This document shows positions 29,593 to 37,937 of a stretch of DNA of 64,000 nucleotides, piece by piece; position 1 is the first letter of the stretch, and every line of letters begins with the position of its first letter. The notes beneath the pieces are model-generated. The model worked only from the letters and a program-made list of their open reading frames with translations. It did not search any database and was not told the DNA's origin. The stretch is taken from NCBI RefSeq assembly GCF_001424165.1, contig NZ_LMOJ01000024.1:305749-369748 (forward strand). The letters are read 5' to 3'. The position numbers and the translations under genes are program-made. The DNA comes from Massilia sp. Leaf139 (GTDB taxonomy: Bacteria > Pseudomonadota > Gammaproteobacteria > Burkholderiales > Burkholderiaceae_D).

Positions 29593-30585
29593 ATGAGCGA
29601 GAACATCAACAACGACGGCGAAGGCCGGTTTGCCGCCGATCCCACGGCGGGCAACTGGGAGCGCGAGACGCTCGAAAAACTTGTGTTCGCCACGATCAAG
29701 GAGCGGCGCGCGGCGCGGCGCTGGAGCATCTTCTTCAGGCTGGCTTTTCTCATCGTCATCATCGCCGGCTTGTGGACTTATTTCGACATCAGCCTGGGAG
29801 GCGACGACGAAAACCTCGGCCGCCACACGGCGTTAATCGAAATTAACGGCGAAATCGAAGCAGAAGGCAGCGGCGCGGCCGACAATGTGATCCCGTCGCT
29901 GAACAAGGCCTTCGCCGACGCCGGCTCGGCCGCGGTGGTGCTGCGCATCGACAGCCCCGGCGGCAGTCCGGTGCAGGCGGGCATCATCGTCGACGAGATC
30001 CGGCGCCTGAAACGCGGCTATCCCGACAAGCCTCTGTATGTCGTGGTCGACGAGATCTGCGCCTCGGGCGGCTATTACATCGCCGCCGCAGCCGACCGCA
30101 TCTATGTGAACAAGGCTAGCATCGTCGGCTCGGTCGGCGTGCTGATGGACAGCTTCGGCTTCACCGGCACCATGGAAAAGCTGGGCGTCGAACGGCGCCT
30201 GTTGACGGCCGGCGCCAACAAGGGCTTCCTCGACCCGTTCAGCCCGCAGTCGGACAAGCACCGCGCCCACGCCCAGGAAATGCTCAACGAAATCCACCAG
30301 CAATTCATCACAGTGGTGCGCGCCGGCCGCGGCACGCGGCTGAAGGAAACGCCGGACATGTTCTCGGGCCTGTACTGGACGGGTGCGAAAGCCGTCGACA
30401 TGGGCCTGGCTGACGGCTTCGGCACAGTCGACACGGTGGCGCGCGACATCGTCAAGGCCGAAGACATCGTCGACTACACCGCGCACGAAGGCTTGCCAGA
30501 AAGAGTGCTGAAGAAATTCGGCGCTTCGGTGGGTGAGGGTGCGATGAAGGCAATGTCCCGCACGACACTTCCTAAACTTAACTGA
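29593..30585 (+). CDS. sppA: S49 family signal peptide peptidase (SppA/SohB-like)
   Basis: A 330-aa membrane-anchored serine protease expected to degrade signal peptides in the inner membrane. The N-terminus is cytoplasmic (about residues 1-43), then comes one membrane helix (about 44-62, FFRLAFLIVIIAGLWTYF) and the S49 domain. Conserved stretches are VVLRIDSPGGSPVQAG, the catalytic-serine region DEICASGGYYIAAAADRIY and IVGSVGVLMDSFG. It is the short single-domain type, not the double-length E. coli SppA. It is last in the rluC cluster, with a terminator 190 bp downstream after a possible small RNA. Confidence 0.94.
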   Translation: MSENINNDGEGRFAADPTAGNWERETLEKLVFATIKERRAARRWSIFFRLAFLIVIIAGLWTYFDISLGGDDENLGRHTALIEINGEIEAEGSGAADNVIPSLNKAFADAGSAAVVLRIDSPGGSPVQAGIIVDEIRRLKRGYPDKPLYVVVDEICASGGYYIAAAADRIYVNKASIVGSVGVLMDSFGFTGTMEKLGVERRLLTAGANKGFLDPFSPQSDKHRAHAQEMLNEIHQQFITVVRAGRGTRLKETPDMFSGLYWTGAKAVDMGLADGFGTVDTVARDIVKAEDIVDYTAHEGLPERVLKKFGASVGEGAMKAMSRTTLPKLN

Positions 30586-30602
30586 TTATGCTCAATATGT
30601 CC

Positions 30603-30630
30603 TTGAATGTTCCGCAATATGCACTATAGT
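30603..30630 (+). promoter_or_regulatory. Sigma-70-type promoter of candidate small RNA
   Basis: TTGAAT (30603-30608), a 16-bp spacer and TATAGT (30625-30630). It starts only 18 bp after the S49 peptidase stop and points away from that gene. Confidence 0.5.
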
Positions 30631-30636
30631 GAAGCT

Positions 30637-30806
30637 TGTAGTTCTTTCCAGGAGGGGCGATCAATAACACGTGCCAACCTGTTCGCAATCCTTCAAAGTT
30701 TGGTGACACAGCCATCCGCATACGTGCGGTTTTCGAGAGAATTCAATTCCTCATAGCAACAGTCCTTTCTGGGAAACGAAAACGACGGCGTAAGCCGTCG
30801 TTTTCA
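30637..30806 (+). ncRNA. Candidate small RNA of about 170 nt
   Basis: A promoter-like pair ends at 30630 and a strong terminator hairpin ends at 30800 with TTTT after it, enclosing about 170 nt with no credible reading frame. Near the 5' end TTTCCAG can pair with CTGGGAAA near the 3' end, and CCGCA-TACG-TGCGG (30716-30729) forms an internal hairpin. It does not match 6S RNA, tmRNA or a riboswitch that I can recognise. It could instead be a trailer of the peptidase message. Confidence 0.35.
30778..30806 (+). terminator. Rho-independent terminator, near-symmetric
   Basis: GAAAACGACGGC-GTAA-GCCGTCGTTTTC is a perfect 12-bp stem; on the plus strand the last four T residues follow a 7-bp GC core. 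Because of its symmetry it could also work on the minus strand. Confidence 0.88.
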
Positions 30807-30857
30807 TTTATGCGTGGGATTGATGAATCGGCACGAATTAATGAGCCAAGGTCATAA

Positions 30858-30922
30858 GTAGGGTGGGCGGCTCCACTCAGGCTGATGCGCTGACGCTGCG
30901 GACGCGCCGCCCACGCGTTCAA
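30858..30922 (+). repeat. REP element, long-loop type
   Basis: GTAGGGTGGGCGGCTCCAC followed by about 28 variable bases and GCGCCGCCCACGCGTTCAA. GTGGGCGGC pairs with GCCGCCCAC. The copy at 49085-49149 has the same ends and the same spacing. Confidence 0.85.
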
Positions 30923-30957
30923 CGATCTTCTGAACTTCTGTGGTACGCGTCTGTGCA

Positions 30958-30976
30958 TTGAACGCGTGGGCGGCGC
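30958..30976 (-). repeat. Inverted half of a REP element
   Basis: It is a perfect 19-bp inverted match to 30904-30922 (GCGCCGCCCACGCGTTCAA), separated by 35 bp. Together with 30858-30922 it forms a paired, BIME-like arrangement. The GTAG end is missing from this half. Confidence 0.75.
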
Positions 30977-31042
30977 ATCGACAGCGTGAGCATATAGTTT
31001 CGGGTGAAGCCGGCTATCCTAAGCTCGACCCGCCGCGCGCAT

Positions 31043-31333
31043 TCACGCCGCCTCATCCTCGGTCGTCTCTTCGTCATGCTGCACGAATCCCCCCTGCTCG
31101 AGCCAGGCCTGGAAGTCGCGCTGGGCGCGGGCGAACCAGGCGGCGCGCAGGGGCGGGCGGCCATGGCCGCTCAGGTGCGGCAGGTTGCCGCTGCTTGTCC
31201 AGCGCGCCAGCGCCAGGCGGGTGGGAAACTGGGCGCACTGCGAACGCGCCAGCGCGAGACGCGCCGACCGGAGCGACGCGGAAGCGACGGCAGGGCGGGG
31301 GGCATCGTGTGGCGTGAATTTCAATGCTTGCAT
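31043..31333 (-). CDS. Small hypothetical protein
   Basis: A 96-aa protein of unknown function. The gene has strong third-position GC bias and a clear AGAGGA ribosome site 5 bp before the ATG at 31333, so it is probably real. The protein begins MQALKFTPHDAP, is Arg/Leu/Ala-rich in the middle, contains PPLRAAWFARAQRDFQAWLEQ and ends with an acidic tail (HDEETTEDEAA). No signal peptide, membrane helix or known motif was seen. It stands alone between the S49 peptidase and rsuA, transcribed towards the REP pair. Confidence 0.6.
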   Translation of the reverse strand: MQALKFTPHDAPRPAVASASLRSARLALARSQCAQFPTRLALARWTSSGNLPHLSGHGRPPLRAAWFARAQRDFQAWLEQGGFVQHDEETTEDEAA

Positions 31334-31574
31334 GTTGTCCTCTTTTTGTTGAGTAATTAGTCCTAGCGCTTCCTCATCGATTCCGGACACGCTGTAGGTC
31401 GATTCCTAATGGAGTTGAAGTCTATCAATGGATCTCCCGCTACGATTGATCTAGCGCAAACGGACGCATGGTTACGATCCTCAGGGCAACAGTCCGTTCC
31501 CGCCATTGGCCCGGCCCTTGTGTAAAGCTGGCCGCTTTTGTGGAAGGCGCGCCCCTTCTGTTAAAGTCTCGCCC

Positions 31575-32294
31575 ATGAGTAAATTATCCCTGGATCGCAT
31601 CCTGCAATCGCAGGGCTTCGGCACCCGCAAGTACTGCCGCGCCCTGATCGAGGACGGCGACGTTGCCGTCAACGGCGACATCGTCGACAACTACAAACTG
31701 AGCGTCGAAACCGACGGCCTGGTGCTCACCGTCTTCGACGAGGAATGGGTATACCGCGAGCGCGTCTACATCGCCCTGTACAAGCCCGCCAATTTCGAGT
31801 GTTCGCGCAAACCCAGCCACCATCCGGGCGTGCTGACCCTGTTGCCGGAACAGTTCGGCTGGCGCGACGTGCAGCCGGTCGGCCGCCTCGACCACGACAC
31901 CACCGGTCTGCTGCTGATGTCGGACGACGGCCCCTTCATCCACGCCCAGTCCTCGCCCAAGCGCCACGTGCCCAAGGTCTACCAGGCCACGACCGCCGAG
32001 CCGGTGACCCCCGAGCTGGTGGCGCAATTGCTGGACGGCGTGCAGCTGCACGACGAACCGGCGCCGCTGCGCGCCGTGTCCTGCGTCGCGCGCGGCGACA
32101 AGGGCATCGAGATCGTGCTGGAGCAGGGCAAATACCATCAGGTAAAGCGCATGCTGGCGGCCGCCGGCAACCATTGCAGCGCCCTGCATCGCTCGGCGAT
32201 CGGCGGGCTTACGCTGGAATCGCTGGGGATCAAGGAAGGAGAGTGGTGCTTCCTGGAGCAGGCGCAGCTGGATCTGCTGGTGCCCTCGACCTGA
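31575..32294 (+). CDS. rsuA: 16S rRNA pseudouridine synthase RsuA-type
   Basis: Converts a uridine of 16S rRNA (U516 in E. coli) to pseudouridine; 239 aa. The N-terminal S4 domain is residues 1 to about 50 (MSKLSLDRILQSQGFGTRK). The catalytic motif VGRLDHDTTGLLLMSDDG carries Asp106. GKYHQVKRMLAAAGNH is the RsuA/RluB family signature. The overall pattern fits RsuA more closely than RluB, RluE or RluF by eye, but family members are similar. The ATG at 31575 starts the S4 domain; an upstream ATG at 31506 adds an unrelated Arg-rich stretch. Confidence 0.88.
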   Translation: MSKLSLDRILQSQGFGTRKYCRALIEDGDVAVNGDIVDNYKLSVETDGLVLTVFDEEWVYRERVYIALYKPANFECSRKPSHHPGVLTLLPEQFGWRDVQPVGRLDHDTTGLLLMSDDGPFIHAQSSPKRHVPKVYQATTAEPVTPELVAQLLDGVQLHDEPAPLRAVSCVARGDKGIEIVLEQGKYHQVKRMLAAAGNHCSALHRSAIGGLTLESLGIKEGEWCFLEQAQLDLLVPST

Positions 32295-32459
32295 ACCCGT
32301 ACTGCATGCCTGGGGCCGTCCTCAGGCATGCAGACCGCATACGTGCGACGGAAAATTGCGGTTTTAGTCACAATACGTATTGACTCGCGTCAGATCGTGG
32401 TCGGCGCGCATGTGCAGTCGGACGCGACGGCGTATTTTCGCAACCGATCCCCGTTCACT

Positions 32460-33536
32460 ATGCCGTATTCCACTCGCCCCCTCCTGTTATCCCTGCCCCT
32501 GCTGTTTTCCTTCAACGCGGCCGCGCAAGATGCGCCGAAGGTGCTGGCCGATTGCGCCAACATCGGCGACAACACCCTGCGCCTGGCCTGCTTCGACAAG
32601 CTGGCCGCCACGCCGGCGCCGCGTACCGAGGCCGCCGTCGTCGTCAACCCGGCGGTCGATCCGGCCAACCCGGCCGCCGGCGCCGCGCCTGCCACCGCGA
32701 CGGTCGCGGTCGTCACCGCCCAGCCGTCGGCCGAGAGCAGCGCCAAGTTCAGCCAGTTCGACCATTGGGAACTCGATCAACCGTATCGCCGCGGCGTCTT
32801 CAAGTTCCGTCCGCACCATGCGAATTACCTGATCGCGACCCGTACCTACCGTCCGAACGACAAGCCCTACGAGGTCTTCCGCGAACTGGCCGGCGAGGAC
32901 ATCAACCTGTCAAAGGGCGAACTCGCCTACCAGCTCAGCTTCAAGCTGAAGATGATGGAAGGCGCCTTCGGCAAACCGGTCGACCTGTGGTTCGGCTATA
33001 CCCAGAATAGCTTCTGGCAGGCCGCCAACAGCAAGGCTTCCAGCCCTTTCCGCGAGACTAATTACCAGCCGGAAGTAATGGCGATCGTGCCGCTCAAGCT
33101 GGAACTGGGTGGCGTCAAGATCACCCATGCCGGCCTCGGCCTGAACCACCAGTCGAATGGCCAGTCGGGCATGCTGTCGCGCAGCTGGAACCGGATCTAT
33201 GCCCAGTTCGGCATCGAGAAGGATGGTTTTTCGGCCACCGGCCGCGTCTGGAAGCGCCTGAACGAAAACGCCAACGAGGACGACAACCCGGATCTGGTCG
33301 ACTACATGGGCCGCGGCGACCTGGCGCTGGCCTACCGCCGCGACGGCCACATCTATTCGTCGACGCTGCGCTACAACCTGCACACCAACCGCGGCGCGAT
33401 CCAGGCCGGCTGGGCCTTCCCGCTGGCCGGCAACCTCAAGGGCTACGCTCAGGCCTTCGCCGGCTATGGCCAGAGCCTGATCGACTACAACTATTTCCAG
33501 CGCTCGATCGGCCTGGGCATGCTCGGCACTTTCTGA
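32460..33536 (+). CDS. pldA: Outer membrane phospholipase A
   Basis: A calcium-dependent outer-membrane phospholipase (OMPLA) that removes misplaced phospholipids; 358 aa. It has a signal peptide (residues 1-22, ending NAAAQ), then a Cys-containing segment CANIGDNTLRLACFDKLA and an Ala/Pro linker, then the 12-strand barrel domain from about residue 100. Catalytic residues are His230 and Ser232 in GLNHQSNGQSG, with Asn244 in SWNRIY. The ATG at 32460 gives a proper signal peptide; an ATG 132 bp upstream does not. The N-terminal 75-residue extension is longer than in E. coli. Confidence 0.94.
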   Translation: MPYSTRPLLLSLPLLFSFNAAAQDAPKVLADCANIGDNTLRLACFDKLAATPAPRTEAAVVVNPAVDPANPAAGAAPATATVAVVTAQPSAESSAKFSQFDHWELDQPYRRGVFKFRPHHANYLIATRTYRPNDKPYEVFRELAGEDINLSKGELAYQLSFKLKMMEGAFGKPVDLWFGYTQNSFWQAANSKASSPFRETNYQPEVMAIVPLKLELGGVKITHAGLGLNHQSNGQSGMLSRSWNRIYAQFGIEKDGFSATGRVWKRLNENANEDDNPDLVDYMGRGDLALAYRRDGHIYSSTLRYNLHTNRGAIQAGWAFPLAGNLKGYAQAFAGYGQSLIDYNYFQRSIGLGMLGTF

Positions 33537-33579
33537 CCTGCACTACAATGGCGGGCTCGATGATTTTGTCTGTCCGCCA

Positions 33580-34527
33580 ATGAAACTTGCAACGATCAAG
33601 GATGGCAGCCGCGACGGCCAGCTGGCCGTCGTCGCGCGCGACCTGAAAACTGCCCACATGGCCGACGCCATCGCGCCGACCCTGCAGGCCGCGCTCGACG
33701 ACTGGGCCTTCATGGCGCCCCAACTCGACGGCCTGTACGCGCAACTCAATAGCGGCCAGGCACGGCGCGCCTTCGATTTCGATCCCGCGCACTGCATGGC
33801 GCCGCTGCCGCGCGCGTCCAGCTGGACGATGGGCGCAGCCTGGCAGCAGCCCACGGCCGAAGAACCGGTGATGGTGGGCGGCGGCGAGCCGCTTGGTGCG
33901 CATGAGGAGATTGTCCTTGCCCACGAGGAATGGGGCATCGATTTCGGGGCCGGAATCGCGGCCATCCTCGACGACGTACCGATGGGCGCGACGCCCGACG
34001 AGGCCCATGGCCGCATCCGCCTGCTCACCCTCGTCAATGAGATCAGCCTGCGCGCCCTGATGCCGGACGAGCTGGCTCGGGGCGGCGGTCTCCTGCAATC
34101 GAAGCCGGCCACGGGGTTTGCGCCGGTGGCGATCACGCCCGACGAACTGGGCGACGCCTGGCGCGGCGGCAAACTGCACCTGCGCCTGCGCGCGGCCCTG
34201 AACGGCAACCTGGTGGGGCAGCCGGATGCCGGCGTCGACATGACCTTCAATTTTCCGCAACTGGTGGCGCACCTCTGCAAGACGCGCCGGGTGCGTGCCG
34301 GCAGCATCGTCGGCGCCGGGCCGGTGGCGAACAAAACCAGTACCAAACGCGGAGCGGTGGCGCCGGGATATGCCAGTATTGCCGACCAGCGCGCCATCGA
34401 AACCCTGGCCGACGGGGAGGCGAGTACGCCGTATTTGCGCTTCGGCGATACGATTCGCGTGGAGATGCTGGATGAAAGGGGGAAGTCGGTGTTTGGGGCG
34501 ATTGAACAGAAAATCGCGAAGGCGTAG
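33580..34527 (+). CDS. Fumarylacetoacetate hydrolase (FAH) family protein
   Basis: A 315-aa FAH-family enzyme, cytoplasmic. Members hydrolyse or decarboxylate diketo acids using a Mg or Ca site. Supporting stretches are PLPRASSWTMGAAW, the metal-site region HEEWGIDFGAGIAAIL and a C-terminal FGDTIRVEML. A two-glycine SIVGAGPVANKT stretch replaces the more usual GTPxG loop. No tyrosine-degradation genes flank it, so the substrate is unknown. It ends 45 bp before a REP hairpin, with a minus-strand gene converging on the other side. Confidence 0.88.
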   Translation: MKLATIKDGSRDGQLAVVARDLKTAHMADAIAPTLQAALDDWAFMAPQLDGLYAQLNSGQARRAFDFDPAHCMAPLPRASSWTMGAAWQQPTAEEPVMVGGGEPLGAHEEIVLAHEEWGIDFGAGIAAILDDVPMGATPDEAHGRIRLLTLVNEISLRALMPDELARGGGLLQSKPATGFAPVAITPDELGDAWRGGKLHLRLRAALNGNLVGQPDAGVDMTFNFPQLVAHLCKTRRVRAGSIVGAGPVANKTSTKRGAVAPGYASIADQRAIETLADGEASTPYLRFGDTIRVEMLDERGKSVFGAIEQKIAKA

Positions 34528-34571
34528 GTTGCCGGTTTTATCGGGATTTCGATTGCCGGCTTTTAACGGCC

Positions 34572-34594
34572 GTGGAGTCGGGACTCCACTCTAC
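34572..34594 (-). repeat. REP-like hairpin, divergent sequence type
   Basis: On the minus strand GTAG-A is followed by GTGGAGTC-CC-GACTCCAC, a perfect 8-bp stem. It keeps the GTAG-plus-hairpin plan but has a different stem sequence from the others. It sits between two converging genes and might also reduce read-through. Confidence 0.65.
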
Positions 34595-34610
34595 GAAGCC
34601 CGGTACAGCA

Positions 34611-35825
34611 TCACCGTCCATTCCAGAAACTGCCCTCCACCGCCTTCCCGCGTAAATCCACCTCCACCGGCGGCGCCATTTTTCTGACGGTGCGCGCCAG
34701 CCGCAATGTGCCATCCGGCGCATGCACCCGAAACCAGAGCAGGGCAATCGCCGAGAGGCGCAGCTGTTGGCCCGTAAATAACTTGTCCTCCACGATGCTC
34801 ATCCCTTCCAGGCGCAGGTCGAAATCGAGCACGGGCGCACCGGCCGTGCGCTGGGCATAGCCGAGATAGCGCGCGGCATTCGTCAGTGGACTCCTATCGC
34901 CCGTTTCGCCGGCGCGCAGCGAGTCGATAAAGGCGTCGATGGCTTTCAGGACGGCGCCGGCCGCGCTGGCCACCGCCCCCATGTCGCGTTTTTCCTCGCC
35001 TTTCGCCGCGTCGGCCAGCTTGTCCAGGATCGCGATGCGGTTGGCATAGTCGGCGCGGTGGCTGGCGAGCGAGCGCAGCTTGCCGAGCAGGCGCTCGTGC
35101 TGGGCCGCGTCGAGTTCGCCCAGGTAGCCGCCGCCGAGGCCGGCGATGCGCTCGGGGCAGCGCTCCGCCAGGGCGCTCGCGAACAGGGCGCGGGCGCCGT
35201 CGCCATAGGCGATGCCGGACGCGGTCACGTCGGTCTTGAACAGGGAGCTGGTATCCGCCGCGGCGCGTAGGACGCCTGGCACCACGGTCAGCGCGACTGC
35301 CAGCGTGCCGCCGAGCGCGCCGGGCGGGGTGTGGGCGTCGATATAGGCCTGCATGTCCTTGTTGCGGCGCGCCAGCTCGTCAGCCAAACGCAGGAGTGCA
35401 TCGTTAACACCGCGCGCGGCGACGATCCCGGCGCTGGTGGCCGGGTCGTGGACGACGCTGCGCGCATCGGACGGCAGGGCAGTGCAGACCTCGCCGGCGA
35501 GCTCGCGCGCCAGGTCGACCGCGCGCACCAGGCCGGCAGCGCCGAACTGGCGCATGTCGAGCTTACCTTCCAGGGGACGGCTCATTGCCGGCGGCAACTG
35601 GGCGAGCAGGGCCGCGCGCTCGGCCTCGCGCATAGCCTGGCGCGTTTCGGCTTCGCGCTGGGCCATGATGGCATCGGCGTTCGATTCCAGAATCCGCAAT
35701 TCGAGCGCCTGTTTCGCGGCATCGAGATCGCTTTTGGAAATGGATTGAGCATGTCCTGGAGAAACGGAAAAAACGAAAATGAATAATGCTAGGCAACCAT
35801 ATTGAACACTGAGAAAGAATTTCAA
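34611..35825 (-). CDS. Hypothetical secreted protein, TTG start
   Basis: A 404-aa protein of unknown function. TTG at 35825 is preferred: GGAG lies 6 bp upstream and the product begins KFFLSVQYGCLALFIFVF...SPGHAQ, a normal signal peptide. An ATG 69 bp further out would place 23 unrelated residues before it and has no ribosome site. The mature protein is alpha-helical, Ala/Arg-rich, with a coiled-coil-like start (EAETRQAMREAERAALLAQ), a central FKTDVTASGIAYGDGARALFA and the C-terminal VLDFDLRLEGMSIVEDKLF. It is probably periplasmic. The upstream region is AT-rich and carries a TATAAT on the minus strand. Confidence 0.75.
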   Translation of the reverse strand: MKFFLSVQYGCLALFIFVFSVSPGHAQSISKSDLDAAKQALELRILESNADAIMAQREAETRQAMREAERAALLAQLPPAMSRPLEGKLDMRQFGAAGLVRAVDLARELAGEVCTALPSDARSVVHDPATSAGIVAARGVNDALLRLADELARRNKDMQAYIDAHTPPGALGGTLAVALTVVPGVLRAAADTSSLFKTDVTASGIAYGDGARALFASALAERCPERIAGLGGGYLGELDAAQHERLLGKLRSLASHRADYANRIAILDKLADAAKGEEKRDMGAVASAAGAVLKAIDAFIDSLRAGETGDRSPLTNAARYLGYAQRTAGAPVLDFDLRLEGMSIVEDKLFTGQQLRLSAIALLWFRVHAPDGTLRLARTVRKMAPPVEVDLRGKAVEGSFWNGR

Positions 35826-36118
35826 GCGTGGCTCCGAATAAAGGTGTAACGGGATGTAAATATTGGCGCTTAAAACGTGGCAGAAATACGTCATAACCTG
35901 TCACCAAATGTCGGAAAATATTATAAAAAGCTGCTTCAATAAATATTGCCATTCCTCAATTCGGTTATCGAACCCCCAAAACGCCACACAAAATCAGCGA
36001 CTTAGGCTTTTGCCATGCGCGCTGGATGAACCGGAAGTGAATAAGGCACGATTGCCGTCCGGTTGATGCTTTCTGTGGAGAAATGCGTTAGAATTCGGCG
36101 GCTAATCAAGTCCCATTT

Positions 36119-37267
36119 ATGGAACCAATAGAAACCAACATCGTTGCTTTTGAACTCGGCCTGGCAGTTTCGCTGGTGTGTTCCCTGCTGCTGGTCGCGA
36201 CAACGCGCTGGCATGGCCGGTTCACGCTCGACGCCACCGCCGGCGTGCAGAAGTTCCACAGCGTGCCGACGCCCCGCATCGGCGGACTGGCGATCATGCT
36301 GGGACTGGTGTTCGCCTGCGTGGTGTCCTCGCCATCGCAGCAGCAATTGCTCGCGCCGTTGCTCTGCGCCGCCGCGCCCGCTTTCCTGTTCGGCATCGCC
36401 GAAGACATGACGCGCCGCGTCTCGATCGGCGCGCGCCTGATCGCGACCATGGCCAGCGGCGTGGCCTGCTGGGCGCTGACGGGCGTCAGCATTACCCACA
36501 CCGGTATCGACCTGCTCGACGTGGCGCTGACCTGGCTGCCGCTGTCGGTGCTGTTCACCGCGTTTGCCGTGGGCGGCGTGGCGAATGCGGTCAACATCAT
36601 TGACGGTTTCAATGGCCTGGCCAGCGGCACGGTCGTGATCGGCCTGGTGGCGGTCGGCATGATCGCCCTCGAGTGCGGCGACGCCGAACTGGCGCAAACC
36701 TGCTTCATCATCTGCGCCGTGACGGCCGGTTTCTTCCTTGTTAATTTCCCGTACGGTAAATTGTTCCTGGGCGATGGCGGCGCCTACCTGCTGGGCTTCC
36801 TGCTTGCCTGGCTGTCGGTGACCCTGGTCTACCGCAATCCGCAGGTGTCGAGCTGGGCACCGTTGCTGGCCTGCGCTTACCCGACCTTCGAAACCGTGTT
36901 CACGATCGCGCGCCGCCTCTGGTGCCGCCGCCATCCCGGCCAGCCCGACAGCTGCCACCTGCACAGCCTGGTCAAGATCGCCGTCGCCAGCCGCTATTTC
37001 CGCAAGTTCCGCGCACCGGTGCGCAATGCCTGCGTGTCGCCGTTCTCCTGGCTGCTGGCCGCCGTGCCGGCCTGGTTCGCGGTGCGCTTCCCGCAGGATT
37101 CGACCACCCTGGTGCAGGGCACGCTGATCAGCTTCGGCCTCTACCTGGGCTGCTACTGGTACATGGCGTCCGCGGCCCGTGCGCGCCGCCGCCGCGCGAT
37201 GCGTCCGCAACCGGCGCGCGTCTCGCTGGCCGACCTCGAATCCGAATCCGCCTCGCTGCAGTCCTGA
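36119..37267 (+). CDS. WecA/MraY-like glycosyl-1-phosphate transferase
   Basis: A 382-aa inner-membrane enzyme of glycosyltransferase family 4, which links a sugar phosphate (usually GlcNAc-1-P) to undecaprenyl phosphate and starts polysaccharide synthesis. It has about ten membrane helices. Conserved points are HSVPTPRIGGLAIMLG, the Asp-rich GVANAVNIIDGFNGLASG and FPYGKLFLGDGGAYLLGFLLAW. It resembles WecA more than MraY in length and loops. The long Arg-rich C-terminus is cytoplasmic. rfbC follows 25 bp later, so a link to O-antigen or exopolysaccharide is inferred. Confidence 0.93.
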   Translation: MEPIETNIVAFELGLAVSLVCSLLLVATTRWHGRFTLDATAGVQKFHSVPTPRIGGLAIMLGLVFACVVSSPSQQQLLAPLLCAAAPAFLFGIAEDMTRRVSIGARLIATMASGVACWALTGVSITHTGIDLLDVALTWLPLSVLFTAFAVGGVANAVNIIDGFNGLASGTVVIGLVAVGMIALECGDAELAQTCFIICAVTAGFFLVNFPYGKLFLGDGGAYLLGFLLAWLSVTLVYRNPQVSSWAPLLACAYPTFETVFTIARRLWCRRHPGQPDSCHLHSLVKIAVASRYFRKFRAPVRNACVSPFSWLLAAVPAWFAVRFPQDSTTLVQGTLISFGLYLGCYWYMASAARARRRRAMRPQPARVSLADLESESASLQS

Positions 37268-37292
37268 TCCGGGGCGCCCCGGCGCCCACATC

Positions 37293-37838
37293 ATGTTCGT
37301 CCAAGCCCTCGCCATCCCCGATGTATTGCTGCTCACGCCCCAGGTGCACGGGGACGGGCGCGGCTTTCTCTACGAAAGTTTTCACCAGGAGCGCTTCGAC
37401 GCCGCCATCGGACGCCCCGTGCGCTTCGTCCAGGACAACCACTCGAAATCCGGCGCCGGCGTGCTGCGCGGCCTGCATTACCAGGTAAAACAAGCGCAAG
37501 GCAAGCTGGTGCGCGCCGTGGCCGGCAGCGTGTTCGACGTGGCGGTCGACCTGCGCCGTCGATCGCCCCATTTCGGGAAATGGGTCGGCGCCGAGCTGAG
37601 CGCGGAGAATTGCCGCCAGATGTGGATTCCGGAAGGGTTTGCGCACGGCTTCCTGGTGCTCTCGCAAGAGGCTGAGCTTCTGTACAAAGCCACCGACTAC
37701 TGGGCGCCGGAGCACGAGCGCTGCATCGCCTGGGACGATCCGCAGCTGGCGGTCGCCTGGCCGCTGGCCGCGCCGCCTGTCCTGTCGGCCAAAGACCTGG
37801 GCGGCAGCGCCTTTCGCAACGCCGACCTGTTCGACTGA
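37293..37838 (+). CDS. rfbC: dTDP-4-dehydrorhamnose 3,5-epimerase
   Basis: The third step of dTDP-L-rhamnose synthesis; 181 aa, cytoplasmic cupin. Family motifs are DGRGFLYESFHQERF, the active-site GVLRGLHYQ, GSVFDVAVDLRRRSPHFG and IPEGFAHGFLVLS. Other rfb genes are absent from the window, so this copy is isolated from its pathway. It lies after a WecA-like transferase and before flhB. The ATG at 37293 gives the normal N-terminus; a frame 38 codons longer starts inside the preceding gene. Confidence 0.95.
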   Translation: MFVQALAIPDVLLLTPQVHGDGRGFLYESFHQERFDAAIGRPVRFVQDNHSKSGAGVLRGLHYQVKQAQGKLVRAVAGSVFDVAVDLRRRSPHFGKWVGAELSAENCRQMWIPEGFAHGFLVLSQEAELLYKATDYWAPEHERCIAWDDPQLAVAWPLAAPPVLSAKDLGGSAFRNADLFD

Positions 37839-37937
37839 TTTGGCGGTACTTTTCCTCCTTGTTCCTTCTATAGCCGTAGTGCAATAGCGGCGATAATCCC
37901 TCCTTGCATGGTGTAACGGTAACCAGGGGAGCGGAAG

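Larger units (their letters stand above)
30586..31042. other. Intergenic region with promoter, terminator and REP repeats
   Basis: The 457 bp between the S49 peptidase and the small minus-strand gene hold a promoter-like pair, a strong terminator, a long-loop REP element and an inverted REP half, all listed separately. No convincing protein gene is present. Confidence 0.6.

Noticed and set aside
30650-30704. A small frame with GGAGGGG upstream, inside the candidate small RNA
   Set aside because: It would start at ATC, or at a GTG giving only 11 residues; neither is good evidence of a protein.
30637-30806. 6S RNA or a riboswitch
   Set aside because: Size is close to 6S RNA, but the long double-stranded shape with a central bubble could not be drawn; no riboswitch pattern was recognised.
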